In this document: piece after piece, positions 58,407 through 64,000 of the stretch
Position numbering within the stretch: the first letter of the stretch is position 1
How the letters are laid out: every line of letters starts with the position of its first letter
From: JAYPAN01 sp049597955
Lineage (GTDB): Bacteria; Pseudomonadota; Alphaproteobacteria; RS24
Assembly: GCA_049597955.1 (NCBI GenBank)
Contig: JBMYND010000002.1
Location: forward strand, 314,237 to 378,236
DNA length: 64,000 nt
Direction of reading: 5' to 3'
The notes under the pieces: model-generated
The model's input: only the letters and a program-made list of their open reading frames with translations
Told to the model about the DNA's origin: nothing
The model's database searches: none
Translations under genes and position numbers: made by a program

Positions 58407-59588
58407 TTATCGGTGGATATTATCGGCTATGCCGCGCAATTTGCCATCCTGCACCTGGTCGAGAAACACGCTGTCGCTGCCGCTGTGATTGGTCGGCGTG
58501 AAGCTGTGCAAGGGCGTGCCAATGCCGTCATCGAAATCGCGTATCTGCTCCATCGCGGCAATCAGCTTATCGACCGTCAGGTCGCGGCCGGCTTTTTCCA
58601 GCGCCGCAATCAGCACTTTGGTGGGCAGATAGCCATATTGCGTGCCGACCGGCGGGGTGGTGCCATAGCGGGCTTGATATTTTTCGATAAAGGCAAGCTG
58701 GTTTGGCGTCGCCGAGTCGCGATACAGCGCGCGCGTGCTGCCGGCGACATAATAGCCTTGCGTGGCATTGCCCTGCGCCGAGGCGACGATTTGGTCATTG
58801 GACGCCTGACTGCCGACAATATCGGCGGTGATGCCCAGCTTGCGCGCGGTGGCATAGCCGATAATCGTGTCTTGAATAATCGTGCCGAACACAATCAGGT
58901 CGCAATTGGCGCGTTTCAGCGCGGTCATCGCGCCGACAAATTCAGTCTCGGTGGATTTATGCCGCGTCTCGGCGACCAGTTCCAGCCCCAGCGCGCTCAC
59001 TTCCTGCATAATCGCATCTTTTATTTCTTGGCCGTAATCCGTGTCCTGATAAAAGGCGCAAATGCGCTTATGCCCTTTGTTTTTGTGGAAATAGCGAATG
59101 GCAGCGCGGGTTTGCTGGTTATAGGTGGACAAAGCCTGAAATTTCAGCCGGTGAAACGGCTCAATCATGGTGACAGCACCGGAGACCGGAAACAGATTGG
59201 GGATATTGGCAGCCAATTGGCGGCGCAAAACCGCATTATTTTGCGGCGTCCCCAAGGCCAGATGAATGGCAAAAACGCGGTCACGATTGGTCAGCTTGTT
59301 CATCGCTTTCACCGCAAGCGGCACCTGATATTGGCTGTCCTCAACAATATAGCGGATTTTGCGGCCATGAATCCCGCCCTTGGCATTGACCTCATCAAAT
59401 AAAAGCCGCGCCGCATTGGTCGAGGAAACACCCCAAATCGAGGCCGGGCCGCTCAAGGCGGTATGCGCGCCGATAATGATTTCCGTATCGGTGACGCCGC
59501 GCTCGGCCAAAGCCGGTGTGGCCGCCATAAACGCGCCGGCCAAAGCCGCCATCAGGCTGTTTTTGAATGTGATTTTATTTCCGAACAT
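58407..59588 (-). CDS. Liv-type ABC transporter substrate-binding protein
   Basis: A 393-residue periplasmic binding protein of the leucine/carboxylate (LivJ/Peripla_BP_6) type. It has a signal peptide (cleaved near ATPALA, about residue 28), then IIIGAHTALSGPASIWG...NAARLLFDEVNAKGGIHGRKIRYIVEDSQYQVPLAVKAMNKL, the classic start of the family. AAAGGG precedes ATG 59588. It belongs with livF, livG and livM upstream. The acyl-CoA synthetase gene between suggests a carboxylic acid (fatty, aromatic or amino acid) as cargo rather than leucine itself; that is inference. Confidence 0.9.
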   Translation of the reverse strand: MFGNKITFKNSLMAALAGAFMAATPALAERGVTDTEIIIGAHTALSGPASIWGVSSTNAARLLFDEVNAKGGIHGRKIRYIVEDSQYQVPLAVKAMNKLTNRDRVFAIHLALGTPQNNAVLRRQLAANIPNLFPVSGAVTMIEPFHRLKFQALSTYNQQTRAAIRYFHKNKGHKRICAFYQDTDYGQEIKDAIMQEVSALGLELVAETRHKSTETEFVGAMTALKRANCDLIVFGTIIQDTIIGYATARKLGITADIVGSQASNDQIVASAQGNATQGYYVAGSTRALYRDSATPNQLAFIEKYQARYGTTPPVGTQYGYLPTKVLIAALEKAGRDLTVDKLIAAMEQIRDFDDGIGTPLHSFTPTNHSGSDSVFLDQVQDGKLRGIADNIHR

Positions 59589-59637
59589 TGAGCTACCCTT
59601 TCGCTTACGCACTGTCTTTATCGCGCCTACTCTAATC

Positions 59638-59686
59638 TGCATACCCTATCCTGCATACTTTATCCCGCATACTCTATCCTGCATAC
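59638..59686. repeat. 14-bp tandem repeat at the 3' end of the acyl-CoA synthetase gene
   Basis: Units TGCATACCCTATCC, TGCATACTTTATCC, CGCATACTCTATCC and TGCATAC follow each other (about 3.5 copies, 1-3 differences). The TAG of the synthetase gene (59674-59676) falls inside. Confidence 0.8.
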
Positions 59687-61530
59687 ATGGCGTCAATCAA
59701 ATCCTTATAGGTTTTGGCCACCATGGAGCGTTTCAATTTCATTGTCGCCGTCAATTCCTCATCATCGGCGGTCAATTCCTTGTCGATTATTGTGAACTTT
59801 TTCACCGTTTCAACTCGGGCGAAATTCTTGTTCACTTTCTCAACTTCCGCGCCAATCAATTGCATGACTTCTTCGCGCGCGCACAGGCTGGCATAATCGG
59901 TGAAGGGCACATTCATGTCCTGGGCATATTGCAGCACATTTTCATGGTCAATCATCACCAGACAAGTGAGGAATTTGCGCTTATCGCCAATAATCACCGC
60001 GTCAGAAATATAGGGCGAAAATTTGAGCTGGTTTTCAATCTCGCTCGGCGTGATGTTTTTGCCGCCTGCTGTGATGATAATATCTTTCTTGCGGTCAAGA
60101 ATGCGGAAGAAACCTTCATTATCAACATTGCCGACATCGCCGGAATGCAGCCAGCCATCAATCACCGTCTCCGCCGTTTTTTCCGGCTGGTTGAGATAGC
60201 CCTTGAAAATATGCGGGCCGCGATAGACGATTTCGCCATCCTCGGCAATTTTCATCTCAACATGCGCCGCCGCTTGGCCGACCGTGCCAAGCCGATTGGC
60301 ATCCGCCCGATTGCAACTGGTAATGCCGGAACATTCGGTCTGGCCGTAAAGCTCAAACAAATCCAGCCCAATGGCGCGGAACCATTGTATCAAATCGGGC
60401 GAGACGGGGGCAGCGCCGGTAAACATAATGCGCGCCCTGTCCAGCCCCAGCATGACTTTGAGATTGTGAAAAACCAGCTTCTCGGCCAGCCAGCGTTGGG
60501 CGCGCAGGGCCAGGCCAACCCGACCGTTTTCACGCGCTTCCTCATAGCGCATGCCGATATTTATGGCCCAGTGATAAACAATACGCCCGGCCCAAACCGC
60601 CTCTTTGATTTTGATGATAACGCTTGAATACATTTTCTCCCACATGCGCGGGACGCCGAAAAACACAGTGGGCGAGACTTCCATTGTGTTTTCAAAACTC
60701 GTATCAGGTGCTTCCACAAAATTGACCACCCAACGATAATGCAAAGCAAAAAACACCGAAAAAGTCCGCTCGGCAATATGGCATAGCGGCAAAATCGACA
60801 TGATTTCCTCATCATGGCACGCGCCCATGTAAGATTGCGCATTATTGGCCTGAAACATGATATTTTTATGGGTAATCATCGCCCCTTTGGGCGCGCCGGT
60901 TGTGCCGGAAGTATAGACCAATATCGCGACATCATCGGCCTGAATGGCATCAATGCGCCTGTCCCATTCTTCGGCATAGCGGTCGAGATTGGCGCGCCCC
61001 AATTCATAAAGCGCGTCAATGAACATGACTTTCGGGTCTTCAAACCGCTTCAACCCTTCATCTTCCAGCACAATGACTTTCTCAATGTCCGGCAGCGCAT
61101 CGCGCACTTCGAGATATTTGTCGAGTTGCTCTTCATCTTCCACTACCAGAAAGCGCGAGGCGGAATCGCGGCAAATATGCTCAAGCTGAACCGGTGAGTC
61201 AGTGGTGTAAACGCCATTGGATATGCCGCCGCTGCACATGGTCGCGAGGTCGAAATACAGCCATTCCTTGCGGTTTTCGGCCAATATCGACACCACATTG
61301 CCGGGCTGTAAACCAAGCGCCATCAGCGCGGCGCCGATTTCGCGGGCGCGCAGGTAAAATATGTCCCAGTCAAAACTGTGCCAAATGCCAAACTCTTTTT
61401 CGCGCAAGGCAATACGTGGGCCCAGTTCTCGGCAGCGTTTGCGGAATAATTGCGGCAGGTTGATGCAGCCCTCAATTTCGGTCAGCGCCGCATCTGCTTG
61501 CAAATTATAAGGCTGTGCTTGTTGGCTCAT
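59674..61530 (-). CDS. AMP-dependent acyl-CoA synthetase (long-chain type)
   Basis: A 618-residue adenylate-forming ligase that makes acyl-CoA from a carboxylic acid, ATP and CoA. The P-loop YTSGTTGAPKGAMITHKN is near 190; LFELYGQTECSGI near 360 gives motif A5; DGWLHSGDVGNVDNEGFFRILDRKKDIIITAGGKNITPSEIE near 430-470 holds A7/A8. Length suits long-chain or large aromatic substrates. The start at 61530 follows AGAGAGG. It is embedded in the liv operon between livF (23 bp upstream) and the binding-protein gene, so it likely activates the imported acid, coupling import to CoA thioester formation. Confidence 0.9.
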   Translation of the reverse strand: MSQQAQPYNLQADAALTEIEGCINLPQLFRKRCRELGPRIALREKEFGIWHSFDWDIFYLRAREIGAALMALGLQPGNVVSILAENRKEWLYFDLATMCSGGISNGVYTTDSPVQLEHICRDSASRFLVVEDEEQLDKYLEVRDALPDIEKVIVLEDEGLKRFEDPKVMFIDALYELGRANLDRYAEEWDRRIDAIQADDVAILVYTSGTTGAPKGAMITHKNIMFQANNAQSYMGACHDEEIMSILPLCHIAERTFSVFFALHYRWVVNFVEAPDTSFENTMEVSPTVFFGVPRMWEKMYSSVIIKIKEAVWAGRIVYHWAINIGMRYEEARENGRVGLALRAQRWLAEKLVFHNLKVMLGLDRARIMFTGAAPVSPDLIQWFRAIGLDLFELYGQTECSGITSCNRADANRLGTVGQAAAHVEMKIAEDGEIVYRGPHIFKGYLNQPEKTAETVIDGWLHSGDVGNVDNEGFFRILDRKKDIIITAGGKNITPSEIENQLKFSPYISDAVIIGDKRKFLTCLVMIDHENVLQYAQDMNVPFTDYASLCAREEVMQLIGAEVEKVNKNFARVETVKKFTIIDKELTADDEELTATMKLKRSMVAKTYKDLIDAMYAG

Positions 61531-61553
61531 TGCATCCTCTCTGCTGGCGGTGT

Positions 61554-62387
61554 TTAGCGCCAAGTTTTGCGTTGTTTCCAGCGCCGTTTTCCGCGTGCGC
61601 TTTCCTCTTTGCGGCCGAGATAAAATTCCTGAATGTCGCGGCTGTCGAGCAGGCGTTGACGGTCGCCTTCCATCACCACGCGCCCAACCTCCAGCACATA
61701 GCCGAAATCAGCGACTTGCAGCGCCATATGGGCGTTTTGTTCGACCAGCAATATAGTCATATCCTGCTCGCTGTTCAGGCGGCGGATAATCTCAAAAATC
61801 TCGCCGACCAGCTTGGGCGACAGGCCGAGCGAGGGTTCATCGAGCAACATCATGCGCGGGCGCATCATCAGCGCGCGCCCTATCGCCAACATTTGCTGCT
61901 GGCCGCCCGACAAATAGGCGGCTTCATTTTTGGCGCTTTTGCGCAAATCGGGGAAATAGTCGAACACCATTTCCAAATCCTCGCCAATCGCCGCTCGGTC
62001 GCGCCGCGAGAATGCCCCCATTTCCAAGTTTTCCTGCACGCTTAAAAACGGAAAGACTTCGCGCCCCTCCGGCACATGGCCAATGCCAATACGCGCCACG
62101 CGGTCAGGTTCTTGGCCGGTAATGTCTTGTCCCTTATAGACAATGCTGCCTTTTTGCGGCTCCATTGCGCCGCTGATTGTTTTCAGCACGGTTGTTTTAC
62201 CGGCGCCATTGGAGCCGAGAATGGCCACAATCTGGCCTTGTATGACATCAAGGCTGACGCCGCGAATGGCCATAACCGGCCCGTAAAATGTTTCCAGATT
62301 GCGGATGCTCAGCATGGTTTCGCTCTTGCCTGTCTCGTTCTTGCCTGTCTCAGTCTTGGCTGTCTCGTTTTTGGTTGTTTGGCTCAT
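61554..62387 (-). CDS. livF: Liv-type ABC transporter ATP-binding protein LivF, repeat-extended N-terminus
   Basis: A 277-residue ATPase. Walker A is GSNGAGKTTVLKT near 63, the signature YLSGGQQQMLAIGRAL near 160, Walker B MMLLDEPSLGLSP, and H-switch region LLVEQNAHMALQ. Ordinary LivF would begin near residue 25 (MLSIRNLETFYG); here a 24-residue extension NETAKTETGKNETGKSET is built from a degenerate 15-bp repeat. The ATG at 62387 overlaps the livG stop (ATGA) and has GGGGACAGG, so the longer form is probably made; 62315 is the alternative. Confidence 0.92.
   Translation of the reverse strand: MSQTTKNETAKTETGKNETGKSETMLSIRNLETFYGPVMAIRGVSLDVIQGQIVAILGSNGAGKTTVLKTISGAMEPQKGSIVYKGQDITGQEPDRVARIGIGHVPEGREVFPFLSVQENLEMGAFSRRDRAAIGEDLEMVFDYFPDLRKSAKNEAAYLSGGQQQMLAIGRALMMRPRMMLLDEPSLGLSPKLVGEIFEIIRRLNSEQDMTILLVEQNAHMALQVADFGYVLEVGRVVMEGDRQRLLDSRDIQEFYLGRKEESARGKRRWKQRKTWR
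62321..62380. repeat. 15-bp tandem repeat encoding the LivF N-terminal extension
   Basis: Four units of 15 bp: CGCTCTTGCCTGTCT, CGTTCTTGCCTGTCT, CAGTCTTGGCTGTCT and CGTTTTTGGTTGTTT, falling off in similarity. In-frame, so it lengthens the protein by five residues per unit. Confidence 0.85.
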
Positions 62388-63148
62388 GCGCCTGTCCCCA
62401 AATAGGCGGCCACCACATCCGGATGGTTTTGCACATGACGGGCATCGCCCTCGGCAATGGCGCGGCCATTATTGAGCGCCAAAACGCGGTCGGAGACTTC
62501 ATTGACCAGGCTCATATCATGTTCAATCATCAGCACAGTAATGCCGAGATCATTTTTTATGTCATCAATCCAAAAGCCCATATCTTCGGTTTCTTCCGGA
62601 TTGAGGCCGGAGGCCGGTTCGTCAAGCAACAGCAATTCGGGCTGCACGCACAGCGCGCGTCCCAATTCAATCTTTTTGCGCACGCCATAAGGCAGATTGG
62701 CAATGCGCTCATCGCGATAATGTGCCAGTTCAAGAAAATCAATCACATCTTCGACCTGCCGCCTGTGGTCAATCTCGGCGCGGCGCACGCCGGGGTCAAA
62801 CAGCAATTGCCGCCAGACCGGCACGCGATTATGGATTTCGCGGCCTATCAGCAGATTTTGCAGCAGGGTAGAATGTTCAAATAATTCGATATTCTGAAAA
62901 GTGCGGGCAATGCCCAGCCGCGCAATCGCATCGGGGCGGGCGGCGGTTATGTCTTGGCCCTGAAAGCGGATTTGCCCCTGCGAGGGCGCATAAAAGGCGC
63001 TTATCATGTTGAAAATCGTCGATTTGCCCGCCCCATTCGGGCCGACAATGGTGAACACTTCGCCCTTATCGACATGAAAGCTGACATCATCAACCGCTTT
63101 CAACCCGCCAAAACTGAGGCTCAGATTGTTGATTTGCAGAAAACTCAT
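62384..63148 (-). CDS. livG: Liv-type ABC transporter ATP-binding protein LivG
   Basis: A 254-residue ATPase. Walker A is VGPNGAGKSTIFNMISAFY near 36; the Liv-specific insertion with RTFQNIELFEHSTLLQNLLIG is near 85; the signature region is LPYGVRKKIELGRAL (a degenerate LSGGQ, as is usual in LivG) near 150, and Walker B LLLLDEPASGLNPEE. MIEHDMSLV is the H-switch. It overlaps livF and livM by 4 bp each. Confidence 0.95.
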   Translation of the reverse strand: MSFLQINNLSLSFGGLKAVDDVSFHVDKGEVFTIVGPNGAGKSTIFNMISAFYAPSQGQIRFQGQDITAARPDAIARLGIARTFQNIELFEHSTLLQNLLIGREIHNRVPVWRQLLFDPGVRRAEIDHRRQVEDVIDFLELAHYRDERIANLPYGVRKKIELGRALCVQPELLLLDEPASGLNPEETEDMGFWIDDIKNDLGITVLMIEHDMSLVNEVSDRVLALNNGRAIAEGDARHVQNHPDVVAAYLGTGA

Positions 63149-64000
63149 CGCATCCGCTCCGTCCGCAAATAGCTGCGCTGACGTTTGAATGTATTGCGCC
63201 GGTAAAACGGGAAATTTTCGAGCAATGTGCGCAATTTCAGCCAGCGGCCATAGACGCCTTCCGGCTCGAATATAATGAACAAAACCAATATCAGGCCGAA
63301 AAGGCCGGGCTCAAGGCCGGGCTGCGTGCCAATGGCCGGCGGCAACCAATCTTTCAAAATCGAAATGGATGATTCGAGCAGGCCAATCAATATGGCGCCG
63401 TAAATCGCGCCATGCACTGTGCCAAGCCCACCAACCACAATCATCAGCAAAAGCTGGATCGACAAGACAATGCCAAATACTTCCGGTGCGAGAAATTGGA
63501 TGAAATGGGCAAACAGGCCACCGGCCAGACCGGTCAGCGAGGCGCTTATCCAAAAGGCCAGTATTTTGGTGCGCGCCACGCGAATGCCAAGGCTTTCGGC
63601 GGAAATCTCGCTGTCGCGCACGGCCAGCATGGCGCGCCCTGTCGGCGTGCGTAAAATATTCAGCACCAGCAAAATGCTGGCGATAAGCACGGCCAGCACA
63701 ATGTAATAAAACTCCCAAGCCTGAAAAATCTCATAGCCGAACAGGGCAGGGGGATCGACCGCCATGCCGCGATTGCCGCCGGTCACGCTTTCCCAGTGAA
63801 TAATCACATCTTCAACCACAATCGCAAAAGCCAGCGACGCAATCGCCAGATACAGGCCGGTCATGCGGCTGGCCGGTATGGCGACCAATAGCCCAACCAA
63901 GCCGGAGACCAAAGCCGCCAAGGGCAATGACAGCAAAAACGGCACGCCATTGGCCAAGCACCAGCTATGCAGATAAGCGCCAATCGCCATAAAGGCAGCA
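63145..64000 (-). CDS. livM: Liv-type ABC transporter permease LivM (5' end missing)
   Basis: Inner-membrane permease, open to the right edge; about 285 codons are visible, the C-terminal part. It carries the LivM block ASRMTGLYLAIASLAFAIVVEDVI and the cytoplasmic EAA-like loop GRAMLAVRDSEISAESLGIRVARTKILAFWISASLTGLAGGLFAH, with at least six hydrophobic helices. The frame reads through AFMAIGAYLH at the edge, so the start is beyond the window; livH presumably follows upstream. The stop overlaps livG by 4 bp. Confidence 0.93.
   Translation of the reverse strand, partial: AAFMAIGAYLHSWCLANGVPFLLSLPLAALVSGLVGLLVAIPASRMTGLYLAIASLAFAIVVEDVIIHWESVTGGNRGMAVDPPALFGYEIFQAWEFYYIVLAVLIASILLVLNILRTPTGRAMLAVRDSEISAESLGIRVARTKILAFWISASLTGLAGGLFAHFIQFLAPEVFGIVLSIQLLLMIVVGGLGTVHGAIYGAILIGLLESSISILKDWLPPAIGTQPGLEPGLFGLILVLFIIFEPEGVYGRWLKLRTLLENFPFYRRNTFKRQRSYLRTERMR

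Noticed and set aside
59638..59686. CRISPR-like repeats
   Set aside because: Units are 14 bp with no spacers between them and no cas genes; it is a plain tandem repeat.

Overview
The window looks like a chromosomal segment of a marine alphaproteobacterium of moderate GC content. Three things point that way: a green-type proteorhodopsin, an alphaproteobacterial LexA box (GAAC-N7-GAAC) in front of recA, and a single-cysteine DksA typical of the class. A relative of the SAR116 group would fit, but I cannot prove the genus. Almost all of the DNA is coding. Genes are packed with 4-bp ATGA/GTGA overlaps, and I see no insertion sequence, prophage, CRISPR array or rRNA operon.

Layout. 1-3.7 kb: 5' part of thiC (runs off the left edge), a leucine-carboxymethyltransferase-like gene, and znuCB zinc uptake. 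3.7-9.6 kb: proteorhodopsin with its own terminator, a hypothetical gene, a PCuAC copper chaperone, a Baeyer-Villiger-type monooxygenase and a PQQ alcohol dehydrogenase with a fused cytochrome c. 9.6-11.4 kb: a tight three-gene ExbB/ExbD-like operon of unknown purpose. 11.5-16.9 kb: GPH-type symporter, N-acyl-D-amino-acid deacylase, DUF1329 protein and a methyltransferase. 16.9-20 kb: glycosyltransferase / methyltransferase / alpha-alpha toroid operon. 20-24.5 kb: epoxide-hydrolase-like gene, a Fur-controlled 67-aa orphan, dipeptide epimerase, ferredoxin, chorismate mutase and TrxR-type ferredoxin-NADP reductase.

24.5-35 kb: pgsA, uvrC, folB with a pteridine-reductase-like SDR, an outer-membrane barrel, uvrB, a stand-alone Cache protein, an aminotransferase and alkB. 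35.3-36.6 kb: a small AT-richer islet with a methyltransferase and a Phd-type antitoxin whose toxin is reduced to a remnant. 36.8-46.8 kb: VWA/MoxR pair, dksA, recA (SOS box), alaS, icd, trmJ and rpsD. 46.9-52.9 kb: grxD, bolA and the purB-purC-purS-purQ-purL group. 52.9-58.3 kb: map-radC, a CinA-N-like gene, a small secreted protein, a metallo-beta-lactamase-fold lipoprotein, tRNA-Leu(UAA) and a two-gene unknown cassette. 58.4 kb to the right edge: a Liv-type ABC transporter with an acyl-CoA synthetase gene inside its operon; the permease gene livM runs off the edge.

The most unusual signals are the Fur-box promoter on an orphan small gene, the ExbB/ExbD-like operon with a noncanonical periplasmic partner, the toxin remnant beside a perfect 20-bp palindromic operator, a 27-bp palindrome before the ferredoxin reductase, and a recurring pattern of short (6-15 bp) tandem duplications at gene ends and inside alaS, livF and znuC.
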